Positions 37,502-48,529 of a stretch of 64,000 nucleotides of DNA are shown in pieces. Both the position numbers and the translations under genes were made by a program. The notes beneath the pieces are model-generated. The model searched no databases. It saw only the letters and a program-made list of their open reading frames with translations, and was not told the origin of the DNA. The stretch's first letter is position 1. Every line of letters starts with the position of its first letter. Source of the DNA: Clusia tigrina (taxonomy: Eukaryota; Arthropoda; Insecta; Diptera; Clusiidae); the NCBI GenBank assembly GCA_920105625.2, contig OV050033.1, positions 111,995,700-112,059,699 of the forward strand. The letters are read 5' to 3'.

Positions 37502-40500
37502 TTGACAAGAGGCTCGAGTACTTTATTGTTACAAAATTTCATGGTTTTAAGACGCTCCAGTAAAGAGTTACAAGCATTTGTATGTTGCAAACTTTGATAG
37601 GTGTAGGACGTACCGTATAGAAGTTAGGGCCATTTGAAGTTTTATCAGTGTTTGATTTGGGACTCAAGGGTAGCATAGCTTTGAGCGATAGCTTAAATTG
37701 AGAAGAGGCTCGAGTACTTTATTGTTACAAAATTTCAAGGTTTTATGACGCTCCAGTAAAAAGTGACATGCATTTGTATATTGCAAACTTTGATAGGTGT
37801 AGGACGTACCGTATAGAAGTTAGGGCCATTTGAAGTTTTATCAGTGTTTGATTTGGGACTCAAGGGTAGCGTAGCTTTGAGCGATAGCTTAAGTTGACAA
37901 GAGGCTCGAGTACTTTATTGTTACAAAATTTCTAGGTTTTATGACGCCCCAGTAAAAAGTTACAAGCATTTGTATGTTGCAAACTTTGATAGGTGTAGGA
38001 CGTACCGTATAGAAGTTAGGGCCATTTGAAGTTTTATCAGTGTTTGATTTGGGACTCAAGGGTAGCGTAGCTTTGAGCGATAGCTTAAGTTGACAAGAGG
38101 CTCGAGTACTTTATTGTTACAAAATTTCAAGGTTTTATGACGCTCCAGTAAAAAGTTACAAGCATTTGTATGTTGCCAACTTTGATAGGCGTAGGAAGTA
38201 CCGTTTAGATGTTAGGGCCATTTGAAGCTTTTTCAGTGTTTGATTTGGGACTCAAGGGTAGAATAGATTTGAGCGATAGCTTAAATTGACAAGAGGCTGG
38301 AGTACTTTATTGTTACAAAATTTCAAGGTTTTATGACGCTCCAGTAAAAAGTTACAAGCATTTGTATGTTGCAAACTTTGATAGGTGTAGGACGTACCGT
38401 ATAGAAGTTAGGGCCATTTGAAGTTTTATCAGTGTTTGATTTGGGACTTAAGGGTAGCATAGCTTTGAGCGATAGCTTAATTTGACAAGAGGCTCAAGTA
38501 CTTTATTGTTACAAAATTTCAAGGTTTTATGACGCTCCAGTAAAAAGTTACAAGCATTTGTATGTTGCCAACTTTGATAGGCGTAGGAAGTACCGTTTAG
38601 ATGTTAGGGCCATTTGAAGCTTTTTCAGTGTTTGATTTGGGACTCAAGGGTAGAATAGATTTGAGCGATAGCTTAAATTGACAAGAGGCTGGAGTACTTT
38701 ATTGTTACAAAATTTCAAGGTTTTATGACGCTCCAGTAAAAAGTTACAAGCATTTGTATGTTGCAAACTTTGATAGGTGTAGGACGTACCGTATAGAAGT
38801 TAGGGCCATTTGAAGTTTTATCAGTGTTTGATTTGGGACTTAAGGGTAGCATAGCTTTGAGCGATAGCTTAATTTGACAAGAGGCTCGAGTACTTTATTG
38901 TTACAAAATTTCATGGTTTTAAGACGCTCCAGTAAAGAGTTACAAGCATTTGTATGTTGCAAACTTTGATAGGTGTAGGACGTACCGTATAGAAGTTAGG
39001 GCCATTTGAAGTTTTATCAGTGTTTGATTTGGGACTCAAGGGTAGCATAGCTTTGAGCGATAGCTTAAATTGAGAAGAGGCTCGAGTACTTTATTGTTAC
39101 AAAATTTCAAGGTTTTATGACGCTCCAGTAAAAAGTGACATGCATTTGTATATTGCAAACTTTGATAGGTGTAGGACGTACCGTATAGAAGTTAGGGCCA
39201 TTTGAAGTTTTATCAGTGTTTGATTTGGGACTCAAGGGTAGCGTAGCTTTGAGCGATAGCTTAAGTTGACAAGAGGCTCGAGTACTTTATTGTTACAAAA
39301 TTTCTAGGTTTTATGACGCCCCAGTAAAAAGTTACAAGCATTTGTATGTTGCAAACTTTGATAGGTGTAGGACGTACCGTATAGAAGTTAGGGCCATTTG
39401 AAGTTTTATCAGTGTTTGATTTGGGACTCAAGGGTAGCGTAGCTTTGAGCGATAGCTTAAGTTGACAAGAGGCTCGAGTACTTTATTGTTACAAAATTTC
39501 AAGGTTTTATGACGCTCCAGTAAAAAGTTACAAGCATTTGTATGTTGCCAACTTTGATAGGCGTAGGAAGTACCGTTTAGATGTTAGGGCCATTTGAAGC
39601 TTTTTCAGTGTTTGATTTGGGACTCAAGGGTAGAATAGATTTGAGCGATAGCTTAAATTGACAAGAGGCTGGAGTACTTTATTGTTACAAAATTTCAAGG
39701 TTTTATGACGCTCCAGTAAAAAGTTACAAGCATTTGTATGTTGCAAACTTTGATAGGTGTAGGACGTACCGTATAGAAGTTAGGGCCATTTGAAGTTTTA
39801 TCAGTGTTTGATTTGGGACTTAAGGGTAGCATAGCTTTGAGCGATAGCTTAATTTGACAAGAGGCTCGAGTACTTTATTGTTACAAAATTTCATGGTTTT
39901 ATGACGCTCCAGTAAAGAGTTACAAGCATTTGTATGTTGCAAACTTTGATAGGTGTACGACGTACCGTATAGAAGTTAGGGCCATTTGAAGTTTTATCAG
40001 TGTTTGATTTGGGACTCAAGGGTAGCATAGCTTTGAGCGATAGCATAAATTGAGAAGAGGCTCGAGTACTTTATTGTTACAAAATTTCAAGGTTTTATGA
40101 CGCTCCAGTAAAAAGTTACAAGCATTTGTATGTTGCAAACTTTGATAGGTATAGGACATACCGTATAGAAGTAAGGGCCATTTGAAGTTATATCAGTGTT
40201 TGATTTGGGACGCAAGGGTAGCATAGCTTTGAGCGATAGCTTAAATTGATACTTTATTGTTACAAAATTTCAAGGTTTTATGACGCTCCAGTAAAAAGTT
40301 ACAAGCATTTGTATATTGCAAAGTTTGATAGGTGTAGGACGTACCGTATAGAAGTTAGGGCCATTTGAAATTTTATCAGTGTTTGATTTGGGACTCAAGG
40401 GTAGCATAGCTTTGAGCGATAACTTCAATTGACAAGAGGCTCGAGTACTTTATTGTTACAAAATTTCAAGGTTTTATGACGCTCCAGTAAAAAGTTACAA

Positions 40501-42302
40501 GCATTTGTATGTTGCAAACTTTGATAGGCGTAGGAAGTACCGTTTAGAAGTTAGGGCCATTTGAAGTTTTATCAGTGTTTGATTTGGAACTCAAGGGTAG
40601 CATAGCTTTGAGCGATAACTTCAATTGACAAGAGGCTCGAGTACTTTATTGTTACAAAATTTCAAGGTTTTATGACGCTCCAGTAAAAAGTTACAAGCAT
40701 TTGTATGTTGCAAACTTTTGATTTGGGACTCAAGGGTAGAATAGATTTGAGCGATAGCTTAAATTGACAAGAGGCTGGAGTACTTTATTGTTACAAAATT
40801 TCAAGGTTTTATGACGCTCCAGTAAAGAGTTACAAGCATTTGTATGTGCAAACTTTGATAGGTGTAGGACGTACCGTATAGAAGTTAGGGCCATTTGAAG
40901 TTTTATCAGAGTTTGATTTGGGACTCAAGGGTAGCATAGCTTTGAGCGATAGCTTAAATTGAGAAGAGGCTCGAGTACTTTATTGTTACAAAATTTCAAG
41001 GTTTTATGACGCTCCAGTAAAAAGTGACATGCATTTGTATATTGCAAACTTTGATAGGTGTAGGACGTACCGTATAGAAGTTAGGGCCATTTGAAGTTTT
41101 ATCAGTGTTTGATTTGGGACTCAAGGGTAGCGTAGCTTTGAGCGATAGCTTAAGTTGACAAGAGGCTCGAGTACTTTATTGTTACAAAATTTCTAGGTTT
41201 TATGACGCCCCAGTAAAAAGTTACAAGCATTTGTATGTTGCAAACTTTGATAGGTGTAGGACGTACCGTATAGAAGTTAGGGCCATTTGAAGTTTTATCA
41301 GTGTTTGATTTGGGACTCAACGGTAGCGTAGCTTTGAGCGATAGCTTAAGTTGACAAGAGGCTCGAGTACTTTATTGTTACAAAATTTCAAGGTTTTATG
41401 ACGCTCCAGTAAAAAGTTACAAGCATTTGTATGTTGCCAACTTTGATAGGCGTAGGAAGTACCGTTTAGATGTTAGGGCCATTTGAAGCTTTTTCAGTGT
41501 TTGATTTGGGACTCAAGGGTAGAATAGATTTGAGCGATAGCTTAAATTGACAAGAGGCTGGAGTACTTTATTGTTACAAAATTTCAAGGTTTTATGACGC
41601 TCCAGTAAAAAGTTACAAGCATTTGTATGTTGCAAACTTTGATAGGTGTAGGACGTACCGTATAGAAGTTAGGGCCATTTGAAGTTTTATCAGTGTTTGA
41701 TTTGGGACTTAAGGGTAGCATAGCTTTGAGCGATAGCTTAATTTGACAAGAGGCTCGAGTACTTTATTGTTACAAAATTTCATGGTTTTATGACGCTCCA
41801 GTAAAGAGTTACAAGCATTTGTATGTTGCAAACTTTGATAGGTGTAGGACGTACCGTATAGAAGTTAGGGCCATTTGAAGTTTTATCAGTGTTTGATTTG
41901 GGACTCAAGGGTAGCATAGCTTTGAGCGATAGCATAAATTGAGAAGAGGCTCGAGTACTTTATTGTTACAAAATTTCAAGGTTTTATGACGCTCCAGTAA
42001 AAAGTTACAAGCATTTGTATGTTGCAAACTTTGATAGGTATAGGACATACCGTATAGAAGTAAGGGCCATTTGAAGTTATATCAGTGTTTGATTTGGGAC
42101 GCAAGGGTAGCATAGCTTTGAGCGATAGCTTAAATTGATACTTTATTGTTACAAAATTTCAAGGTTTTATGACGCTCCAGTAAAAAGTTACAAGCATTTG
42201 TATATTGCAAAGTTTGATAGGTGTAGGACGTACCGTATAGAAGTTAGGGCCATTTGAAATTTTATCAGTGTTTGATTTGGGACTCAAGGGTAGCATAGCT
42301 TT
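37502..42302 (+). repeat. Zone of 980-bp five-monomer units
   Basis: The gatgttaggg/ctttttcagtg monomer is found at 37230, 38210, 38602, 39582 and 41471, giving steps of 980, 392, 980 and 1,889 bp. The catggtttta monomer is at 37541, 38913, 39893 and 41782, giving steps of 1,372 (7 x 196), 980 (5 x 196) and 1,889. The unit order is ctttttcagtg, ctggag/gacttaag, catgg/aaagag, gagaagagg/gacatgcatttg, ttctagg/cgccccag. A 2-monomer remnant lies at 38210-38601. Two 13-bp-deletion monomers (40249, 42138) lie in a related pair of inserts. Confidence 0.86.
40610..40748 (+). repeat. Truncated monomer, 139 bp
   Basis: The monomer begins with gataacttcaattgac at 40610 and is normal through ttgcaaac. 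It then jumps from cttt at about 40718 to tgatttgggactcaag, losing 57 bases that normally include gtaggacgtacc, the ttagggccatttgaag segment and tttatcag. The break falls in a ctttga/gtttga match, so short-homology deletion is likely. No other copy of this truncation was seen. Confidence 0.88.
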
Positions 42303-45300
42303 GAGCGATAACTTCAATTGACAAGAGGCTCGAGTACTTTATTGTTACAAAATTTCAAGGTTTTATGACGCTCCAGTAAAAAGTTACAAGCATTTGTATG
42401 TTGCAAACTTTGAAAGGCGTAGGAAGTACCGTTTAGAAGTTAGGGCCATTTGAAGTTTTATCAGTGTTTGATTTGGGACTCAAGGGTAGAATAGATTTGA
42501 GCGATAGCTTAAATTGACAAGAGGCTGGAGTACTTTATTGTTACAAAATTTCAAGGTTTTATGACGCTCCAGTAAAGAGTTACAAGCATTTGTATGTGCA
42601 AACTTTGACAGGTGTAGGACGTACCGTATAGAAGTTAGGGCCATTTGAAGTTTTATCAGTGTTTGATTTGGGACTCAAGGGCAGCATAGCTTTGAGCGAT
42701 AGCTTAAATTGAGAAGAGGCTCGAGTACTTTATTGTTACAAAATTTCAAGGTTTTATGACGCTCCAGTAAAAAGTTACAAGCATTTGTATGTTGCAAACT
42801 TTGATAGATGTAGGACGTACCGTGTAGAAGCTAGGGCCACTTTAATTTTTATCAGTGTTTGATTTGGGACTCAAGGGTAGCGTAGCTTTGAGCGATAGCT
42901 TAAATTAACAAGAGGCTCGAGTACTTTATTGTTACAAAATTTCACGGTTTTATGATGCTCCAGTAAAAAGTTACAAGCATTTATATGTTGCAAACATTGA
43001 TAGGTGTAGGACGTACCGTATAGAAGTTAGGGCCATTTGAAGTTTTATCAGTGTTTGATTTGGGACTCAAGGGTAGCATAGTTTGAGCGATACCTTAAAT
43101 TGACAAGAGGCTCGAGTACTTTATTGTTACAAAATTTCAAGGTTTTATGACGCTCCAGTAAAAAGTTACAAGCATTTGTATATTGCAAACTTTGATAGGT
43201 GTAGGACGTACCGTGTAGAAGTTAGGGCCATTTGAAGTTTTATCAGTGTTTGATTTGGGACTCAAGGGTAGCATAGCTTTGAGCGATAGCTTAAATTGAC
43301 AAGAGGCTCGAGTTCTTTATTGTTACAAAATGTCAATGTTTTATGACGCTCCAGTAAAAAGTTACAAGCATTTGTATGTTGCAAACTTTGATAGGCGTAG
43401 GAAGTACCGTTTAGAAGTTAGGGCCATTTGAAGTTTTATCAGTGTTTGATTTGGGACTCAAGGGTAGCATAACTTTAAGCGATAGCTTAAATTGACAAGA
43501 GGCTCGAGTACTTTATTGTTACAAAATTTCAAGGTTTTGTGACGCTCCAGTAAAAAGTTACAAGCATTTGTATGTTGCAAACTTTGATAGGTTAGGACGT
43601 ACCGTATAGAAGTTAGGGCCATTTGAAGTTTTATCAGTGTTTGATTTGGGACTCAAGGTTAGCATAGCTTTGAGCGATAGCTTAAATTGACAAGAGGCTC
43701 GAGTTCTTTATTGTTACAAAATTTCAAGGTTTTATGACGCTCCAGTAAAAAGTTACAAGCATTTGTATGTTGCAAACTTTGATAGGTGTAGGACTTACCG
43801 TATAGAAGTTAGGGCCATTTGAAGTTTTATCAGTGTTTGATTTGGAACTCAAGGGTAGCATAGCTTTGAGCGATAACTTCAATTGACAAGAGGCTCGAGT
43901 ACTTGATTGTTACAAAATTTCAAGGTTTTATGACGCTCCAGTAAAAAGTTACAAGCATTTGTATGTTGCAAACTTTGACAGGCGTAGGAAGTACCGTTTA
44001 GAAGTTAGGGCCATTTGAAGTTTTATCAGTGTTTGATTTGGGACTCAAGGGTAGAATAGATTTGAGCGATAGCTTAAATTGACAAGAGGCTGGAGTACTT
44101 TATTGTTACAAAATTTCAAGGTTTTATGACGCTCCAGTAAAGAGTTACAAGCATTTGTATGTGCAAATTTTGACAGGTGTAGGACGTACCGTATAGAAGT
44201 TAGGGCCATTTGAAGTTTTATCAGTGTTTGATTTGGGACTCAAGGGTAGCATAGCTTTGAGCGATAGCTTAAATTGAGAAGAGGCTCGAGTACTTTATTG
44301 TTACAAAATTTCAAGGTTTTATGACGCTCCAGTAAAAAGTTACAAGCATTTGTATGTTGCAAACTTTGATAGGTGTAGGACGTACCGTGTAGAAGCTAGG
44401 GCCACTTTAATTTTTATCAGTGTTTGATTTGGGACTCAAGGGTAGCGTAGCTTTGAGCGATAGCTTAAATTAACAAGAGGCTCGAGTACTTTATTGTTAC
44501 AAAATTTCACGGTTTTATGACGCTCCAGTAAAAAGTTACAAGCATTTATATGTTGCAAACATTGATAGGTGTAGGACGTACCGTATAGAAGTTAGGGCCA
44601 TTTGAAGTTTTATCAGTGTTTGATTTGGGACTCAAGGGTAGCATAGCTTTGAGCGATACCTTAAATTGACAAGAGGCTCGAGTACTTTATTGTTACAAAA
44701 TTTCAAGGTTTTATGACGCTCCAGTAAAAAGTTACAAGCATTTGTATATTGCAAACTTTGATAGGTGTAGGACGTACTGTGTAGAAGTTAGGGCCATTTG
44801 AAGTTTTGTCAGTGTTTGATTTGGGACTCAAGGGTAGCATAGCTTTGAGCGATAGCTTAAATTGACAAGAGGCTCGAGTTCTTTATTGTTACAAAATGTC
44901 AAGGTTTTATGACGCTCCAGTAAAAAGTTACAAGCATTTGTATGTTGCAAACTTTGATAGGTGTAGGATATACCGTATAGAAGTTAGGGCCATTTGAAGT
45001 TTTATCAGTGTTTGATTTGGAACTCAAGGGTAGCATAGCTTTGAGCGATAACTTCAATTGACAAGAGGCTCGAGTTCTTTATTGTTACAAAATTTCAAGG
45101 TTTTATGACGCTCCAGTAAAAAGTTACAAGCATTTGTATGTTGCAAACTTTAACAGGCGTAGGAAGTACCGTTTAGAAGTTAGGGCCATTTGAAGTTTTA
45201 TCAGTGTTTGATTTGGGACTCAAGGGTAGAATAGATTTGAGCGATAGCTTAAATTGACAAGAGGCTGGAGTACTTTATTGTTACAAAATTTCATGGTTTT

Positions 45301-48234
45301 ATGACGCTCCAGTAAAGAGTTACAAGCATTTGTATGTTGCAAACTTTGACAGGTGTAGGACGTACCGTATAGAAGTTAGGGCCATTTGAAGTTTTATCAG
45401 TGTTTGATTTGGGACTCAAGGGTAGCATAGCTTTGAGCGATAGCTTAAATTGAGAAGAGGCTCGAGTACTTTATTGTTACAAAATTTCAAGGTTTTATGA
45501 CGCTCCAGTAAAAAGTTACAAGCATTTGTATGTTGCAAACTTTGATAGGTGTAGGACGTACCGTGTAGAAGCTAGGGCCATTTTAATTTTTATCAGTGTT
45601 TGATTTGGGACTCAAGGGTAGCGTAGCTTTGAGCGATAGCTTAAATTGACAATTGGCTCGAGACAAAATTTCACGGTTTTATGACGCTCCAGTAAAAAGT
45701 TACAAGCATTTATATGTTGCAAACATGGATAGGTGTAGGACGTATCGTATAGAAGTTAGGGCCATTTGAAGTTTTATCAGTGTTTGATTTGGGACTCAAG
45801 GGTAGCATAGCTTTGAGCGATAGCTTAAATTGACAAGAGGCTCGAGTACTTTATTGTTACAAAATTTCAAGGTTTTATGACGCTCCAGTAAAAAGTTACA
45901 AGCATTTGTATATTGCAAACTTTGATAGGTGTAGGACGTACCGTGTAGAAGTTAGGGCCATTTGAAGTTTTATCAGTGTTTGATTTGGGACTCAAGGGTA
46001 GCATAGCTTTGAGCGATAGCTTAAATTGACAAGAGGCTCGAGTACTTTATTGTTACAAAATTTCAAGGTTTTATGACGCTCCAGTAAAAAGTTACAAGCA
46101 TTTGTATGTTGCAAAATTTGATAGGTGTAGGACGTACCGTATAGAAGTTAGGGCCATTTGAAGTTTTATCAGTGTTTGATTTGGGACTCAAGGGAAACAT
46201 AGCTTTGAGCGATAGCTTAAATTGACAAGAGGCTCGAGTACTTTATTTTTACAAAATTTCAAGGTTTTATGACGCTCCAGTAAAAAGTTACAAGCATTTG
46301 TATATTGCAAACTTTGATAGGTGTAGGACGTACCGTGTAGAAGTTAGGGCTATTTGTAGTTTTATCAGTGTTTGATTTGGGACTCAAGGGTAGCATAGCT
46401 TTGAGCGATAGCTTAAATTGACAAGAGGCTCGAGTTCTTTATTGTTACAAAATTTCAAGGTTTTATGACGCTCCAGTAAAAAGTTACAAGCATTTGTATG
46501 TTGCAAACCTTGATAGGTGTAGGACATACCGTATAGAAGTTAGGGCCATTTGAAGTTTTATCAGTGTTTGATTTGGAACTCAAGGGTAGCATAGCTTTGA
46601 GCGATAACTTCAATTGACAAGAGGCTCGAGTACTTTATTGTTACTAAATTTCAAGGTTTTATGACGCTCCAGTAAAAAGTTACAAGCATTTGTATGTTGC
46701 AAACTTTGATAGGCGTAGGAAGTACCGTTTAGAAGTTAGGGCCATTTGAAGTTTTATCAGTGTTTGATTTGGGACTCAAGGGTAGCATAGATTTGAGCTA
46801 TAGCTTAAATTGACAAGAGGCTGGAGTACTTTATTGTTACACAATTTCAAGGTTTTATGACGCTCCAGTAAAAAGTTACAAGCATTTGTATGTTGCAAAC
46901 TTTGATAGGTGTAGGACGTACCGTATAGAAGTTAGGGCCATTTGAAGTTTTATCAGTGTTTGATTTGGGACTTAACGGTAGCATAGCTTTGAGCGATAGC
47001 TTAAATTGACAAGAGGCTCGAGTACTTTATTGTTACAAAATTTCAAGGTTTTATGACGCTCCAGTAAAGAGTTACAAGCATTTGTATGTTGCAAACTTTG
47101 ATAGGTGTAGGACGTACCGTATAGAAGTTAGGGCCATTTGAAGTTTTATCAGTGTTTGATTTGGGACTCAAGGGTAGCATAGCTTTGAGCGATAGCTTAA
47201 ATTGACAAGAGGCTCGAGTACTTTATTGTTACAAAATTTCAAGGTTTTATGACGCTCGAGTAAAAAGTTACAAGCATTTGTATATTGCAAACTTTGATAG
47301 GTGTAGGACGTACCGTGTAGAAGTTAGGGCCATTTTAAGTTTTATCAGTGTTTGATTTGGGGCTCAAGGGTAGCATAGCTTTAAGCGATAGCTTAAATTG
47401 ACAAGAGGCTCGAGTACTTTATTGTTACAAAATTTCAAGGTTTTATGACGCTCCAGTAAAAAGTTACAAGCATTTGTATGTTGCAAACTTTGATAGGTGT
47501 AGGACGTACCGTATAGAAGTTAGGGCCATTTGAAGTTTTATCAGTGTTTTATTTGGGACTCAAGGGTAGCATAGCTTTGAGCGATAGCTTAAATTGACAA
47601 GAGGCTCGAGTTCTTTATTGTTACAAAATTTCAAGGTTTTATGACGCTCCAGTAAAGAGTTACAAGCATTTGTATGTTGCAAACTTTGACAGGTGTATGA
47701 CGTACCGTATAGAAATTAGGGCCATTTGAAGTTTTATCAGTGTTTGATTTGGGACTCAAGGGTAGCATAGCTTTGAGCGATAGCTTAAATTGAGAAGAGG
47801 CTCGAGTACTTTATTGTTACAAAATTTCAAGGTTTTTTGACGCTCCAGTAAAAAGTTACAAGCATTTGTATATTGCAAACTTTGATAGGTGTAGGACGTA
47901 CCGTATAGAAGTTAGGGCCATTTGAAGGGTAGCATAGCTTTGAGCGATAGCTTAAATTGACAAGAGGCTCGAGTACTTTATTGTTACAAAATTTCAAGGT
48001 TTTATGACGCTCCAGTAAAAAGTTACAAGCATTTGTATATTGCAAACTTTGATAGGTGTAGGACGTACCGTGTAGAAGTTAGGGCCATTTGAAGTTTTAT
48101 CAGTGTTTGATTTGGGACTCAAGGGTAGCATAGCTTTGAGCGATAGCTTAAATTGACAAGAGGCTCGAGTACTTTATTGTTACAAAATTTCAAGGTTTTA
48201 TGACGCTCCAGTAAAAAGTTACAAGCATTTGTAT
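42303..48234 (+). repeat. Block Z, copy 1 (about 5.9 kb)
   Basis: Starts with a gataacttc monomer carrying gaaaggcgtagg (42411) and continues with internal gaatagat-type anchors at 42499, 44064, 45239 and 46795, spaced 1,565, 1,175 and 1,556 bp. Marker types are tatgtgcaaa, gagaagagg, gctagggccactttaa (42831, 44396; 45572 has ccatttta), catttatatgttgcaaacattg, ttttgtcagtg, aaatgtcaa, ctttatttttac and gggacttaacgg. It ends with the 29-bp-deletion monomer (47927) and one more. Repeated at 48530-54277, first at 6,227 bp, then 6,239, then 6,043 bp offset. Confidence 0.9.
45635..45817 (+). repeat. Monomer with private 12-bp deletion
   Basis: Reads acaattggctcgag directly followed by acaaaatttcacgg, with the junction at 45662/45663. 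The tactttattgtt segment of the normal monomer is missing. The partner in block Z copy 2 (about 51891) keeps it, and the Z1-Z2 offset shifts from 6,227 to 6,239 bp here. The deletion therefore arose in Z1 after the duplication, or was repaired in Z2. Confidence 0.88.
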
Positions 48235-48529
48235 ATTGCAAAGTTTGATAGGTGTAGGACGTACCGTATAGAAGTTAGGGCCATTTGAAGTTTTATCAGT
48301 GTTTGATTTGGGACTCAAGGGTAGCATAGCTTTGAGCGATAACTTCAATTGACAAGAGGCTCGAGTACATTATTGTTACAAAATTTCAAGGTTTTATGAC
48401 GCTCCAGTAAAAAGTTACAAGCATTTGTATGTTGCAAACTTTGATAGGCGTAGGAAGTACCGTTTAGAAGTTAGGGCCATTTGAAGTTTTATCAGTGTTT
48501 GATTTGGAACTCAAGGGTAGCATAGCTTT
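48235..48529 (+). repeat. Joint between Z copies
   Basis: About one and a half monomers carrying tatattgcaaag, then gataacttc with ggcgtaggaagtaccgttt and tttggaac. The same series is found at 40.3-40.6 kb before the truncated monomer, so the joint looks taken from that zone. Ordinary monomers; no foreign sequence. Confidence 0.75.

Larger units (their letters stand above)
5260..42140 (+). repeat. 183-bp monomer type (13-bp deletion over the CTCGAG site)
   Basis: Fifteen copies, junctions after 5268, 8571, 11103, 11678, 15756, 19453, 20616, 21191, 22940, 26443, 27998, 31685, 36929, 40249 and 42138. attga is joined to tactttattg, removing caagaggctcgag. Most copies also carry tatattgcaaag in the same monomer, and the preceding monomer often has gtaagggcc or gacgtaag. 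This supports one founder spread by amplification and not repeated independent loss. Confidence 0.9.
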
